Counted from the first letter of the stretch, positions 7,574 through 18,878 are shown. The stretch is 64,000 nt of DNA from Cohnella kolymensis (GCF_000829465.1 NZ_JXAL01000001.1:62001-126000); one strand, 5' to 3'. Translations and numbers: made by a program. The notes: generated by a model from the letters alone, not told the origin.

Positions 7574-9259
7574 ATGTCAACTCCGAAAATGCGTTCGGAT
7601 ATGATAAAAAAAGGCTTCGACCGCGCCCCGCACCGCAGCTTGCTTCGCGCTGCAGGCGTTAAGGAAGAAGACTTCGGCAAGCCGTTCATTGCCGTTTGTA
7701 ACTCCTATATCGACATCGTCCCCGGACATGTCCATTTGCAAGAATTCGGTAAAATCGTTAAGGAAGCCATCCGCGAAGCGGGCGGAGTACCTTTTGAATT
7801 CAATACGATCGGCGTCGATGACGGGATTGCAATGGGACATATCGGCATGCGCTACTCGCTGGCCAGCCGTGAAATCATTGCCGACTCGGTAGAGACTATG
7901 ATCAACGCTCACTGGTTCGACGGAATGGTATGCATTCCGAACTGCGATAAAATTACTCCGGGTATGATGATGGGCGCATTGCGCGTTAACATCCCGACCA
8001 TGTTCGTCAGCGGCGGACCGATGAAAGCGGGAAAAACTTCCGACGGCCGTTCCATCTCGCTGTCCAGCGTATTCGAAGGTGTCGGCGCATTCCAAGCAGG
8101 TAAAATTGATGAAAAGAGTTTAACGGAGCTCGAGCAATACGGCTGCCCGACTTGCGGCTCCTGCTCGGGAATGTTCACAGCGAATTCGATGAACTGTTTG
8201 GCTGAAGCGCTTGGCTTGGCTCTTCCGGGCAATGGAACGATTCTTGCCGTAGCACCGGAACGCAAAGAATTCGTCAAGCAATCCGCACGCCAATTGATGG
8301 AATTGATCAAGCAGGATATCAAACCCCGCGACATCGTGACCAAAGAAGCCATCGACAACGCGTTTGCTCTCGACATGGCTCTGGGAGGCTCTACGAACAC
8401 GGTACTTCACACGCTCGCCCTTGCGATTGAAGCCGGCATCGATTACCCGATCGAGCGAATCAACGAAGTGGCGTCACGTGTGCCGCATCTTGCCAAAATT
8501 GCACCAGCATCCGATTATCACATTGAAGATGTGCACAACGCAGGCGGCGTGAGCGCAGTGATTAACGAGCTGCTGAAAAAAGAAGGCGCCATGCACGGCG
8601 ATACGTTAACCGCCACCGGCAAGACGTTGCGCGAGAATGTCGCCGGATGCGAGATTAAAGATACGGACGTCATTCGTACACTGGACAACCCGCACAGCGA
8701 GCGCGGGGGTTTGGCCGTTCTCTTCGGAAACCTGGCTCCTAACGGTGCCATCATTAAGGTAGGCGCGGTGGACAAATCCGTCGGCGGGTACCTGAAGGGT
8801 CCTGCCATCTGCTTTGACTCCCAAGACGATGCCTTGTCCGGTATTGCCAACGGCAAAGTCAAAGAAGGCCATGTGGTCGTTATCCGCTACGAAGGGCCGA
8901 AAGGCGGCCCCGGCATGCCTGAGATGCTCGCTCCGACATCGCAAATCGTCGGCATGGGCCTCGGCGCCAAAGTCGGCCTCATTACCGACGGCCGGTTCTC
9001 CGGCGCTTCCCGCGGCATCTCGATCGGCCATATCTCTCCCGAGGCGGCTGAAGGCGGCCCGATCGCTTTCGTTAACGACGGTGATATGATCGAGCTCGAT
9101 CTGAACAACCGCTCCATCACGCTGCAGATCACAGATGATGAAATGGACCGCCGCCGTTCGGAATGGAAAGGCTTCGAACAGAAAATCAAACGCGGCTACC
9201 TTGCCCGCTACTCCGCACTGGTCACGTCGGCCAGCACCGGCGGCGTAATGAAGATGTAA
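7574..9259 (+). CDS. ilvD: Dihydroxy-acid dehydratase
   Basis: 561 residues, the normal length. It dehydrates 2,3-dihydroxy-isovalerate and -methylvalerate in valine and isoleucine synthesis, using an Fe-S cluster and Mg. Family landmarks are [11 protein letters not shown] near 42, NCDKITPGM near 123, [18 protein letters not shown] near 193, and GRFSGASRG near 475, all with cluster cysteines present. ATG at 7574 follows GAGGG. It stands alone rather than in an ilv-leu operon, with a strong terminator behind it. No T-box or leader is visible in the short upstream gap. Confidence 0.97.
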   Translation: MSTPKMRSDMIKKGFDRAPHRSLLRAAGVKEEDFGKPFIAVCNSYIDIVPGHVHLQEFGKIVKEAIREAGGVPFEFNTIGVDDGIAMGHIGMRYSLASREIIADSVETMINAHWFDGMVCIPNCDKITPGMMMGALRVNIPTMFVSGGPMKAGKTSDGRSISLSSVFEGVGAFQAGKIDEKSLTELEQYGCPTCGSCSGMFTANSMNCLAEALGLALPGNGTILAVAPERKEFVKQSARQLMELIKQDIKPRDIVTKEAIDNAFALDMALGGSTNTVLHTLALAIEAGIDYPIERINEVASRVPHLAKIAPASDYHIEDVHNAGGVSAVINELLKKEGAMHGDTLTATGKTLRENVAGCEIKDTDVIRTLDNPHSERGGLAVLFGNLAPNGAIIKVGAVDKSVGGYLKGPAICFDSQDDALSGIANGKVKEGHVVVIRYEGPKGGPGMPEMLAPTSQIVGMGLGAKVGLITDGRFSGASRGISIGHISPEAAEGGPIAFVNDGDMIELDLNNRSITLQITDDEMDRRRSEWKGFEQKIKRGYLARYSALVTSASTGGVMKM

Positions 9260-9280
9260 CTTACGCGTAGCTATAACAAA

Positions 9281-9326
9281 AAGCTGTCCCACAAGCACAA
9301 GTTGTGCTAGGGACAGCTTTTTTTTT
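9281..9326. terminator. Bidirectional terminator between ilvD and the deacetylase
   Basis: AAGCTGTCCC (9281-9290) pairs with GGGACAGCTT (9310-9319), with a nested AGCACAA/TTGTGCT stem. T9 follows on the plus strand and AAAAA precedes it, so it serves the convergent genes on both sides. Confidence 0.9.
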
Positions 9327-9345
9327 CATTATGAGAAAATACCTT

Positions 9346-10821
9346 CTACTTGGATAAATTGATCGATCGCGTGTCTTCAAAAGGCGGGCTTTCCTGCTCT
9401 TTCGCCGGGGCGGCTGCCTTTGTTTCCGCCTCTTTTTTCGCAGTTCTGTTCGGCTTCAGCCGAACTTTGGACTCCGCCCAAGACAGCAAAATATCGCGAG
9501 GCATCAGCAGCATACGAGGAGACAGCTTCTCTCCCTGGTGGCGTACTCTTTCGTTGCCTTCGGGATGGATGACACGCATGAGAACCTTTAAATAGAAGTT
9601 GGTCATCCAGGAGAAAAGGCCGCGCGGCAGATCAAACGTCTCAAAGCCTAATGACTCCGACCCTCTGTGTATCATGGAAACGCCATATAGTCCTTTAACT
9701 TGATCGCCGTGCGGTGCGGTGCTGAGTTCGCGTGCCAAATGCGGCAGCGCCCTCTCCACCTCGCGAATCAGCTTGATTCCGGTATGCAGACTGGAGCGGG
9801 AATTCCTGCCCATGTCGAACAGCATCTGATTCTCAAAATGAAGCTCCATCACATAATCCCCGGAATGAAGCGTCGTATCTCCCCGCAAATCGAGCGGCGG
9901 ACCGGCGTAACGGCGAACGCGGTAGTTGAAGGACTTGCCGTCTCCGAGAGGACGCAGTCGGAACATCACATGAAATAGCTTTTCCCACAACATCCAGCCG
10001 CTGACGAGTACTTTCTTCAAGGGGGTTATCGATGTTCCCTGCTCACCATCAGATGGATGCGTCTTCACAGCTGATCTCCTTACAACCGATTTCCCGGCCT
10101 TCTGTTGTTGCCCGCGCTGTTCTGTCAAGGTGATCATTTCGTCGATACCGACAAAACGGTAACCCAGGTTCCGCCCGTCTGCCAAAATCCGCTCCAATGC
10201 CGTTATCGTATGCGCGGGCGCGTCGCGATCGGCCCCGAACGTCGTGCCGCAGTCATGCAGCAGCAACACTTCGCCCGGGCGAAGATGCCGCCTCATCCGC
10301 TTATAGAGTTTGTCGGCACCTATCTTTATACGCCAATCGCTGAACATCGAAGTCCATAACACAATCTGCAAATAGCCCAAATTCGCATAATCAAAAACAT
10401 TGACAATGCCCCAAGGCGGGCGATAATACATAGGCCTCGTACCGGTGATCCGCTTGATAATATCGGAGGTCCGGTGAATTTGCCGCTTGACCGTTCTAGG
10501 ACGCATAAACCAATTGGTATGGTGCACGTAATTATGAATTCCTATAATATGTCCCTCGTCATGAATACGCGCGATGATCTCGGGATAACGTTCAGCACTT
10601 TCTCCTACCACGAAAAAGGTGGCTTTCGCTCCTTCTTTTTTCAGCAGATCAAGGAGCTGCGGCGTATATATAGGATCCGGGCCGTCATCAAAAGTGAGCG
10701 CAATTTCCCGTTCCGTTTTCCCTCGCAAGAACACCCGAAAACCAAAGATTCGGCTGATCAGCGCGGGTAGAAATGCATAAAAAGTCCAAAAATAAAAAAT
10801 CATCCAAAGGATGAGCTCCAT
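9346..10821 (-). CDS. Polysaccharide deacetylase with C-terminal YkoP-like domain
   Basis: 491 residues. Residues 1-25 are a membrane anchor. Residues 38-230 are a NodB domain with TFDDGPD, IHNYVHH in place of the usual HSxxxH (Asn replaces Ser, both His kept), YRPPWG and LLLHDCG. A basic linker follows. Residues about 265-450 resemble the YkoP domain (LFHVMFRLRPLG, HSGDYVMELHFEN, LYGVSMIHRG, FSWMTNFYLKVLMR). The C-tail is rich in Ala, Glu and Lys. Likely a membrane-attached glycan deacetylase; the role of the second domain is unknown. It diverges from the AI-2E permease gene. Confidence 0.88.
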   Translation of the reverse strand: MELILWMIFYFWTFYAFLPALISRIFGFRVFLRGKTEREIALTFDDGPDPIYTPQLLDLLKKEGAKATFFVVGESAERYPEIIARIHDEGHIIGIHNYVHHTNWFMRPRTVKRQIHRTSDIIKRITGTRPMYYRPPWGIVNVFDYANLGYLQIVLWTSMFSDWRIKIGADKLYKRMRRHLRPGEVLLLHDCGTTFGADRDAPAHTITALERILADGRNLGYRFVGIDEMITLTEQRGQQQKAGKSVVRRSAVKTHPSDGEQGTSITPLKKVLVSGWMLWEKLFHVMFRLRPLGDGKSFNYRVRRYAGPPLDLRGDTTLHSGDYVMELHFENQMLFDMGRNSRSSLHTGIKLIREVERALPHLARELSTAPHGDQVKGLYGVSMIHRGSESLGFETFDLPRGLFSWMTNFYLKVLMRVIHPEGNERVRHQGEKLSPRMLLMPRDILLSWAESKVRLKPNRTAKKEAETKAAAPAKEQESPPFEDTRSINLSK

Positions 10822-11000
10822 GCCTTCCCCACCATCTTGATCGCATAATATAGTGCCTGCGGTTCTGCGCTTCCCTCTATTTTATCATACGCGGCTTTAA
10901 AATACGCATGATAATAGGCATCTTTTTTGTTATCGTGTACAATATCTATAACTCGGTACAAGCCACGGGAGCTTGTATGCTGACAAAGGTGGATAATCGG

Positions 11001-12146
11001 ATGTTATCGTTATATCAGAAATATTGGCGCACCGTGTTCGATATCGGCATCATCGCGCTCACCGTGTGGCTCGTTATGTATGTGTTCAGCTACCTGTACA
11101 ACATCGCAACACCCGTTTTTGTTCTTTTATCGTATTTCTGTGTATCGAACCGTTGGCCAAAAGACTGAATAAATGGGGAGTGCGCAAATCGATCGCCTCC
11201 GGCATCAGCGTCCTTCTGTTCACGTTGCTCATCCTTGCAGTTTTTCATTGGCATCGGATTTATTTTTACACAGCAAATTTCCCAGTTGATCGACAATCTC
11301 CCTGAGTACCAGAAAATGTTTGAGGAACAAATTGCCGGTCTGACCGGCAATGTGGAAGGTCGGATGTCTTTACTCCCCGCCGAAATCAGGGATAAAATAA
11401 CCGCAGCTGTGGGGTTCATCACCGCGCAGGGGGCTAAATTTGCCGGTATCTTTCTTGGGTGGCTGGTCGGATTTCTCACCTCATTCTCTTCTTTTATTCT
11501 CAATTTTTCAATTGCAATTATTTTGGCTTACTTCTTAAGCGTGGAGATCGATACGTGGAAACGTCTCGGCAAAGAACGCTCTCCCAAAACGCTGAAGGTG
11601 GCCGCTGAATTTCTGCGCAACAATGTATTCAAAGGCATAGGCGCCTACCTGAAAGCTCAAGGCATGCTGATCAGCATTACCTTCGGCATCATCTTTATCA
11701 CCCTGCTTTCCCTAGGCGTCAATAATGCTTTCTCTATCGCTCTGCTTGCAGGTATATTCGACATTCTCCCTTTGCTTGGAGTGAATACGCTTTTCATTCC
11801 TTGGGTGGTCTATCTGTTCATTGTCGGTGACACGAATCTTGCCGTGTGGCTCACCGGATTGCTCGTCGTCGTCACTCTGGCCAGACAATTCCTGGAGCCG
11901 CGCATCACCGGCCAGACCGTCGGCGTTTCCGCATTCACGATGCTGGCGTTTATGATGATCTCCCTCTCCTTGTTCGGAGTGGCCGGACTGATCTTGGCGC
12001 CGATTCTGATGATTCTGCTCAAAGCCTTATACGACCAAGGTTATTTCAACATATGGATCCGATATCCGCGCGAAGAGTTTATCGTCCCGCCTTTGGCGCC
12101 TCAGCCTGCTCCCGAAGGTCCTGATGACGGCGCAGCGCGTCCATAA
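11001..12146 (+). CDS. AI-2E family permease (YtvI/YrrI-like), two compensating frameshifts
   Basis: The reconstructed protein of about 381 residues is a multi-pass AI-2E/PerM family member, with ATG 11001 behind GGTGG. The first part (MLSLYQKYW to IATPVF) and the last part (FIGIGFIFTQQI to the end) share one frame. The middle (FIVFLCIEPLAKRLNK to LLILAVF) is one base off. One T seems missing from T5 at 11116-11120 and one extra in T5 at 11241-11245. Family signatures in the C-terminal half are SIALLAGIFDILPLLGV and LEPRITGQTVG. Family members export small molecules or act in sporulation; the substrate is unknown. The last 68 bp overlap the convergent PBP gene. Confidence 0.82.
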
Positions 12147-13913
12147 TATCGCCGAATAGAGCCGCCGCCCGGTTTCTCCGTTCGGCCGGTTGATCCTCGA
12201 TCAGTACAGCAACTGCATATTGGGGTATTCCTTTGGCAGGCCCGTAACCGACAAACCAATGGTCGTTGCGGGCTTTTTCTTTACCCGCCTGTTCAGCGGT
12301 TCCGGATTTCCCTGCCAGCGGCCATTCTGAATTTTTAAGTGAGTTGTACGCAGTTCCATTCTCAACGACGGACCTCATCCCTTCCCGCAAAAATGCAGCC
12401 GTCTCCGACTTGATTTGCCCATATTGCGACGGCGCGGAGTGGACAGGCAGCTTGGCCAGGAGGCTGCCGTCCGCATATCTCACTTCGCGAACGAGACGGG
12501 GTGAGTAGACGTTCCCATTGTGGAGCAAAGTGACAGCCATGTTGGCAGCCTGCAGCGGCGTTACACGCACATCGCGCTGTCCGATGCCGGTCCCCGTGCG
12601 CACTCCTCCATCCTTCGCATGCTCGGGGCCGGTGAATATGACACCCGGCTCTTCTTCTTCCAACAGCCGCAGAGGTTTACCGTCCACAAACTTCGAAGTG
12701 CTCCACGCGATTTGCCTTCCGAGTCCCATTCTATCGCCTGTAATCTGCAGCCAAGCCGGGTCCATGCGATCTGCCAGTTGTGCAAAAACGACGTTGCACG
12801 ACTCCGCAAAAGCTTGTTCCACCGTGAGAACGCCGTGCCCGCCTTCTTTCCAGCATTTTAAACCATACTTGTGATAGTGGCCGATACAACGGAATTTCTC
12901 TTTCCCGGTTATAAGCCTGATTCCAGCGCGGCAGCCAAAGTGACGATTTTAAAAACGGAGCCCGGTGCGGCAGCTGTGATCGCGTGGTTGCGTTCATCGG
13001 TGTTCACGGCGGCAATGTGGTACGGATTCAATGCCGGCATAGATACCATCGCGGCAATATCGGCATTGACGGCATCAAGAACAACGGCGGCTCCCTTGCG
13101 AACCCCGTGTTTGTGCATGATTTTCTCCACTTCCAGCTGCAGCTCTAGATCCAATGTTGTAATGACCTGGACCGGATAGTGCGGATTGTCCGGCGTCATC
13201 ACACGCAGTCCCAATCCTTCCAGCGGTCGTCTCGACGCATCGGTGACTTGTGCGACTGTTGTCGGCCCTACACCTTGCAGCAGACGGTCCATCGACTTTT
13301 CCAAGCCGGAACCGCCGATCGAACTCGTCTCCTGGATGTGATGGTCTGAAAGCTTCTGCTCATAGATTTCATGCACCCGCTCCGGATGCTGCGAAATGTA
13401 ACCAATCCCGTGAATCGGCGATACGCCGACGGGGTAACGATTGCGGTACGGCAATACCGTAACTCCCAGCAGCTGCGATTGTTTCACCTGCCTGGCTTGC
13501 GCATCCGTTAAATCCAGCGCACGAAGGGAGCCTGTCGGTCTCCAAACTTCCGGTGTCCGCAGATTCGTTAGCCAATCATCAAGCAGTTCTGATTTCACGC
13601 CTATCGACTGTGCGAGCTGATCTAGCGATTGCTCTGGCCCCCGCTGCATGCCGTAGTCCGGGAAGGCTGCCAGGCTTTGAACGGTCTCCCCTGTGATCAA
13701 GCGTCCATGGCGGTCCCTGAACTGCCCCCTCCCGCTATCCAGCACCAGCGCATCCGACCGCTGCTCTACCGCACGCTTGACCAATGACGCGCCTGCCGTA
13801 GTTGCACCGCCAAAACCAAGCTGAACCCACGCCAACCGTGCCCCTTCAACTCCGAATATAATGGCGATTACCAGTAATATATGAACAATCCGCATCCTCC
13901 ACTGCCCATTCAT
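12079..13913 (-). CDS. Class B penicillin-binding protein (transpeptidase), frameshifted
   Basis: About 611 residues when joined. A transmembrane anchor near the N-terminus (IVHILLVIAIIFGVEG) is followed by a dimerisation region and a transpeptidase domain with all three motifs: PGSVFK (SxxK), ESCN (SxN) and KSGTAEQ (KSG). It cross-links peptidoglycan on the outer face of the membrane. The frame breaks right after the first motif: AAALESGL ends in TAA near 12909-12914, while the next frame continues ITGKEKFRCIGHYHKYG. One inserted base at about 12914-12917 restores a single frame. ATG 13913 has AGGAGG eleven bases upstream. Which PBP subgroup it belongs to is unclear. Confidence 0.85.
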
Positions 13914-13998
13914 CTTGCCTCTAACCTCCTAACCGACCTCTCTTTCTCTCTATTATTGCCAAACTGCGTTTTGGTAGTCAGAGGACCACAACCCACTC

Positions 13999-14375
13999 CG
14001 CCCCTTTTTGAGCATTCCTGAGTGAAATGCATATACCTGCTCTCCACCCCTTTTTGAGTACACCTGAGTGAAGTGCATATATCTGCTCTACCCTTCTTCT
14101 TGAGTGCACCTGAGTGAACTGCCTACAACCGCTACACCCCTTTCCAGAGGTCCTGAGTGAAATGCATATATGTAGTTCATTCAGGTAGGTAAATAAGGGG
14201 TATATGAAGCTCAGGCATGCAGGTAAGTGAGCGGTATGTGTAGTTCACTCAGACAGGTAAGTGAGCGGAATATGTAGTTCACTCAGACAAGTAAATAAGG
14301 GGTATATGTAGTTCACTCAGACAGGTAAAAAAGCGGTACATGAAGCTCAAGCATGCAGGTCAATAAGCGGTGTAA
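13999..14375. repeat. Head-to-head repeat arrays with CTGAGTGA core, field 1
   Basis: This non-coding field between the PBP and chemotaxis genes holds two arrays facing each other. The left array has four units of about 43-46 bp with CCTGAGTGA at 14017, 14063, 14109 and 14152, each preceded by a CCCCTTTTTGAG-like stretch and mostly followed by TGCATATA. The right array has about six units of 33-35 bp in reverse orientation (GTAGTTCACTCAG, then a GTAAGTGAGCGG-like stretch) at roughly 14176, 14210, 14243, 14278, 14312 and 14345. The halves can fold on each other as a large imperfect palindrome. No open frame of note is present. Confidence 0.8.
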
Positions 14376-14388
14376 GTGCCTTCAAACG

Positions 14389-14427
14389 CAAAAAAACAGA
14401 CAAGGCATGTATTGCTCTCCTTGTCTG
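14389..14427 (-). terminator. Rho-independent terminator of the chemotaxis receptor gene
   Basis: CAGACAAGG (14397-14405) pairs with CCTTGTCTG (14419-14427). On the minus strand the stem is followed by T7. Confidence 0.9.
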
Positions 14428-14444
14428 CTATATTCAGTGGTGAT

Positions 14445-16517
14445 TTATGAAACGGTAAACCGGCTTAAAGACTCGCGGAGTTGGCCTGAGACGGCTTCCA
14501 AGCGGTTGGACAGCTGTACCAGCCCATCGCTGATATTCAGCTGCTCGTTGCTGAGGGACGCGACTTCCTCGGATGTCGCCGATGATTGTTGGGCGACCGC
14601 GCTCACATTCGTCATGGCGAGGGACAGTGTGGATTGTGCGCTTTCCAGCTGCTTGACGGAATCGGTCGCTGACTGCAAACGGCTCACGAAGCCCGTCATA
14701 TTGTTCTGAACCGTGAGGAAGATGTGGTTAGCTTCGCGCACGGATTCTATCTGCTCCCGGAAGATGGGGTACGCTTTGGACAGTACCGCTACCGTCTCGT
14801 CGATCTCCCGCTGAATGTTTTCTACAATTTCACCGACAACACCGATCGACTGCCGGGACTGATCGGCCAGTTTACGAATTTCGTCGGCAACGACCATGAA
14901 GCCTTTGCCTGCCGCGCCTGCCCGAGCCGCTTCGATCGTAGCGTTCAACGAAAGAATATTGGTTTGTTTGGTCATGTTGCCGAGAACGTCCAGGATCTTG
15001 CGTATGGAGCGCGTGCTTTCTTTCAGCTTATCTACCTTTTCAACCATCGACCGGGTCATTTCTTCGGTTTGCCCGGTTTTGTGTATGAGCGTGCCCATGT
15101 AATCGGAGCCTTTGCGGCTGGCCTGCTCGACCTCGTTCGCAGATTGGCCCATTTCGTTGTTCGAGTCGATTACCGACTGAACCTGTGTGCCGATGCGTAC
15201 GGTGAGATCGGTACCTCTTTCCGACTCGGTAGCCAGGTTCGTCGCACCGGTTGCTATCTCCTCCGTCGCTACGGCTATTTCCTTCGCAGCGCCGGCTGTT
15301 TTATGTGAGGACTCGGTTAAGGCTTCAGCCGTTGCCAGCACTTCCTGCGCCGAGAGGTTGGTTTGACGGACAAGCCCGGTGATTTCCTCCATCATGCGGT
15401 TAAAGCTGTCGGACACTTGCCCGATCTCGTCTTTTTTGCGAATGGTGGAACGTACGGTGAGATTTCCTTTTTCGCCTTCGTTCATCAGCGTGCGAAGCTG
15501 TCCGAGGGGACGGCCCACAGACAATACGACGACTAACCCGATTGCCCCGGCTATTAAGGCGGCCACTACAGTCATAATCCAGGTAAGAGTACTGATGGCT
15601 TTGGCATCCTTGACGAGTGACGATACCGGGATATTGCCGACGAGCTGCCATTGGTTTTTATCGATCATACCCGCCGTCGAAAGATGATCGGTCCCGTCTA
15701 TCGTAACCGTCGATGATTTGTCCTTGTCAGGCATCTCATACTCGTAGGATGTTCCTAACTTTGCCGGCTGCTGGCTGTATACGATCTTCTTGTCGGGCGA
15801 TACGATAAACGTGCTGCTGCCTTCGCCGAAATTTACGGATTTCATCTGCTCTTCCAGCGCCGCAGCCCTGATTTCTACGATGAGATAATAAGGTTCCCCT
15901 TGATTCAAAAACCGGCCGAGGGCAAAGGTAGGCTGGCTGCGCGCCTCGTCAATGCCTTTGGTCATCGTCGGAATCCAGACCGGTTTGCCGATTCCTTCGG
16001 AGATCGACTTGAGGAATGTAGCTTTCACAAATTTATCCTTCTGTATGGAACTGCCCGTCGTAATGAATGGGCGGCTCGGATTGTCAGGAACCATGGTAAT
16101 CGATTCTATGCTTCTATCGGCCATGGCCATCGCATTCAAGCGTTCGTTAAGTTGAGCGGCAAGTCCCGCAATCAAGTTCTCGTTGCCGGCGACCCTCATC
16201 GTGTTCAGCGCCGTGTTGAAATTATTGTCGGTAAAAAGCTGCATGGACTGCCGCTCATAGCCGTCAAGAAGCAAGTTGATTTTTCCGGCTGTCTGCTGAG
16301 CTGTTTGTTCGCTGGCATCCGCAACCTTTTGCTTGATTATGGAGCTTGACCTGGAATAAGAGAACCATCCCAAGCAGAGAACGACGGCTAATATGCTGCA
16401 AAAAATAAGCAAAAACAGCTTCATGCCCACGGACCGGATCGGGTTCTCAATCCTCGTCCATTCTTTCCAGTTCATGTTTCCTACACGATCCCGCAGCAAT
16501 CTTTTCATCCGTTTCAT
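14445..16517 (-). CDS. Methyl-accepting chemotaxis protein, Cache sensor
   Basis: About 690 residues from ATG 16517, which has GGAGG just upstream; an upstream TTG frame is unlikely. A transmembrane helix at about 30-52 is followed by an extracellular Cache-type sensor to about 290 ([27 protein letters not shown]), a second transmembrane helix ([20 protein letters not shown]) and a HAMP domain. The cytoplasmic signalling coiled coil has the tip [20 protein letters not shown] and [13 protein letters not shown], which binds CheA and CheW. It lacks the C-terminal pentapeptide tether, as usual for Firmicutes. Monocistronic; the ligand is unknown. Confidence 0.95.
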   Translation of the reverse strand: MKRMKRLLRDRVGNMNWKEWTRIENPIRSVGMKLFLLIFCSILAVVLCLGWFSYSRSSSIIKQKVADASEQTAQQTAGKINLLLDGYERQSMQLFTDNNFNTALNTMRVAGNENLIAGLAAQLNERLNAMAMADRSIESITMVPDNPSRPFITTGSSIQKDKFVKATFLKSISEGIGKPVWIPTMTKGIDEARSQPTFALGRFLNQGEPYYLIVEIRAAALEEQMKSVNFGEGSSTFIVSPDKKIVYSQQPAKLGTSYEYEMPDKDKSSTVTIDGTDHLSTAGMIDKNQWQLVGNIPVSSLVKDAKAISTLTWIMTVVAALIAGAIGLVVVLSVGRPLGQLRTLMNEGEKGNLTVRSTIRKKDEIGQVSDSFNRMMEEITGLVRQTNLSAQEVLATAEALTESSHKTAGAAKEIAVATEEIATGATNLATESERGTDLTVRIGTQVQSVIDSNNEMGQSANEVEQASRKGSDYMGTLIHKTGQTEEMTRSMVEKVDKLKESTRSIRKILDVLGNMTKQTNILSLNATIEAARAGAAGKGFMVVADEIRKLADQSRQSIGVVGEIVENIQREIDETVAVLSKAYPIFREQIESVREANHIFLTVQNNMTGFVSRLQSATDSVKQLESAQSTLSLAMTNVSAVAQQSSATSEEVASLSNEQLNISDGLVQLSNRLEAVSGQLRESLSRFTVS

Positions 16518-16621
16518 ACAACCTCCGACCCATCTATCACGTTGTGCGTGCAGCAAAAAAAAGACTTGTCAAATAAAATTCGACAAGTCTTGATAAATTC
16601 CTTTACTTTCCTTGAAAATAT

Positions 16622-17881
16622 TTATTGCAGCCGTTTGCGCATTAGGTCTAGAGGCATAACCGGCTGCGCCGTTTTCAGCCGTATTTTTTGCAGCGGATGG
16701 CGCGCCACGGACAGGGCATTGCCGTCTTCATCCGTGATCTCTCCAACCTGCTGAGCGAACTGCCGGCCGTCCGGTCCTATGAATTCCACTTCCATACCGG
16801 GGCGAAACGGGCTCCGCTGCTGCACGGTGGCAATGCCTTCGGCGGCGTCGTAATCGGTTACGACCGCGGCGAAGTCATAAGGAGCAGGCTTTTCTTCCGC
16901 TTCGTAAATATGCTCTTCCGCACCCGGCACGCTATAGAAAAACCCAGTATTGAGCGGGCGATTCGCGGCTTTGCCGATCTCGGCCACCCATTCGGGACGA
17001 AGCACATAGCCTTCGGGGTCCGCCATATAAGAGTCGATGGCCTGCCGGTATGCGTTCACGACGGAAGCTACATAGTGAATGCTTTTCATCCGGCCTTCGA
17101 TTTTGAAGCTGTCGACTCCGGCATCGATCAGGTCCGGTATATGCTGAATCATGCACAAGTCTTTGGAACTCATGGTGAACAGGTTCTGATCCACTTCGGC
17201 GATGGATGTCTCGTCCGCATGCAAGTTGTATTTCCACCGGCAGGATTGGCAGCAGCCGCCCCTGTTGGAGTCGCGATCGGTAAAATGGTTCGAAAGCACG
17301 CAGCGGCCAGATACGGAGGAACACATGGCGCCGTGAATGAACACCTCGAGCTCGATATCGACACGTGCCTTCATTTCGCGGATTTCATCCATCGTCGCTT
17401 CACGGGCGAGCACCACACGCGGTAAACCTTCTTCCTTCCAGAACTGAACGGCCTGCCAATTCATCGTCGATTGCTGGGTGCTTAGATGAACTTCGAGCTT
17501 CGGCGCCGCCTTCTGCGCGATTTCTACGATGGCCGGATCGGCCGCAATGATTGCGGAAATGCCGGCATCTTCAAGCTCACGCAAGTAATCGGCCACGCCG
17601 GCCAGATCCTCTTGGTGGGCATAAATATTGGTCGCGACAAATACTTTTGCTCCATATTTCGCGGCAAACTCCACACCCTGGCGCATTTCCTCGATGCTGA
17701 AATTGTCGGCATTGGAGCGTAAGCCGTATTTTTGTCCGCCGATATAGACCGCATCAGCCCCGTAGTGCACGGCAAATTTCAGCTTTTCCAAGCTGCCTGC
17801 CGGCGCCAGAAGCTCGGGCTTCGCCAGCCGCTGCCTTTTACCGGTTGTCCGGGGCTTATCCTGTAACGCGGTTGAAACCAT
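16622..17881 (-). CDS. yrrO: Peptidase U32 family protein (YrrO/RlhA-like)
   Basis: 419 residues from ATG 17881, which has AGGAGG at good spacing; the open frame runs further upstream only because it overlaps the previous gene. KPELLAPAGSLEKLKFAVHYGADAVYIGG is the U32 N-terminal signature. A cysteine cluster (CSSVSGRCVLS, then GGCCQSCRW) matches the conserved four-Cys set thought to bind an Fe-S cluster. Relatives include RlhA and TrhP, which install 5-hydroxycytidine or 5-hydroxyuridine in RNA; the peptidase name is historical. Second of two tandem U32 genes, with the upstream stop TAG touching its Shine-Dalgarno site. Confidence 0.93.
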   Translation of the reverse strand: MVSTALQDKPRTTGKRQRLAKPELLAPAGSLEKLKFAVHYGADAVYIGGQKYGLRSNADNFSIEEMRQGVEFAAKYGAKVFVATNIYAHQEDLAGVADYLRELEDAGISAIIAADPAIVEIAQKAAPKLEVHLSTQQSTMNWQAVQFWKEEGLPRVVLAREATMDEIREMKARVDIELEVFIHGAMCSSVSGRCVLSNHFTDRDSNRGGCCQSCRWKYNLHADETSIAEVDQNLFTMSSKDLCMIQHIPDLIDAGVDSFKIEGRMKSIHYVASVVNAYRQAIDSYMADPEGYVLRPEWVAEIGKAANRPLNTGFFYSVPGAEEHIYEAEEKPAPYDFAAVVTDYDAAEGIATVQQRSPFRPGMEVEFIGPDGRQFAQQVGEITDEDGNALSVARHPLQKIRLKTAQPVMPLDLMRKRLQ

Positions 17882-17892
17882 CGTTGCACCTC

Positions 17893-18878
17893 CTAATAAA
17901 CCTGTTCTTTGTATAAAAATCCGAAACCGAGCTCGCGATCCGGACTTTGAAGCTTCTGAATATCCGTCAGCCACGACTGTTCGAACCGGTAGCATCCGGA
18001 TCCGCATGCCATTTGTCAACGGCTTTTCGATAACTTCTCAGCACCGTTTCGTTGTACTCATCGGTCTTCAGCAGCGCTTCGATATAAAAGCTGTCGATAT
18101 CGGCGTTCAACAGCTCGGGTAACGCCTCGAGCAAACAGATGTCGTCCGGGCTCATCACGTGTGTGCCGTTATCATCTTCATAAACGGGGAATTTCTCCTC
18201 AGGGCGCTCTACTTCGACGAGGTACAGGCCTTGGTCCGGGCCTTTGCGAATTAATGTGACCTCCCGCCCCAAATGCTCCAAATAGCTTTGCAGCAAATTG
18301 CGCTGGGAGTAATAGATATTCGTCATACCGTGAACCTGGATCTGCACTTCCATTTGCGCCTTATCCTTCAGGTCCACAATTTCCTCTTCGTTCAGCTCGC
18401 GGGCTGCAACTGCCCGTACCGCTCCGCGCCGACCCCAATAAGAAGCGGTGGCCGAGTTGGTGCCGGTCATTTCCGCGTTCCAATGCCAAGGCAAATCGGG
18501 AGTATGCTGCCTGAGGTTCATGAGAACCGCCGGATCACCGAACACAACTGCGTCCGCGCCGGCCTGTTGAACGCGAATCAAATAGTCCGGCAATGCCGTA
18601 AGCTCGTCATTGCGAAACAATTTGTTCATATTGACATAAGCTTTCGCTCCTGATTTATGGGCAAGAGATACGGCCTGCGGCAATCGATCCGCCGGAATAT
18701 CGCCGGGCTGGCGCATCCCGAACCTGGATTCGCCGATAAGGACGGCCGAGGCTCCGGCCTCTATATAACGCTGCATCTGCTCGATTGATCCGGCGGAAAT
18801 GAGCAGCTCCGGTTTCGATCGGTTAATCGGTATACACCTCCGGGAAGTCTTCGACCCGGCGGGCGTACCGGCATCCAA
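17893..18878 (-). CDS. yrrN: Peptidase U32 family protein (YrrN-like), C-terminal frameshift
   Basis: About 328 residues if joined. KPELLISAGSIEQMQRYIEAGASAVLIGE is the U32 start region, and INxDxxxIEALLKT-like text (NADIDSFYIEALLKTDEYN) is near the end. The frame is lost after HADPDA at about 17991-17993. With one added base it continues YRFEQSWLTDIQKLQSPDRE and ends LGFGFLYKEQVY with TAG at 17895-17893, the expected family C-terminus, directly abutting yrrO. Its start is uncertain: TTG 18878 has no Shine-Dalgarno, while GGAGG stands at about 18842 with no ordinary start after it. It probably forms a heterodimer with YrrO. Confidence 0.83.

Noticed and set aside
13999-14375. CRISPR array
   Set aside because: Unit spacing is regular but there are no unique spacers, the units vary, the halves have opposite orientation and no cas genes are near.
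17882-18019. Upstream extension of yrrO
   Set aside because: It overlaps the corrected 3' end of yrrN in another frame; the strong Shine-Dalgarno marks ATG 17881.
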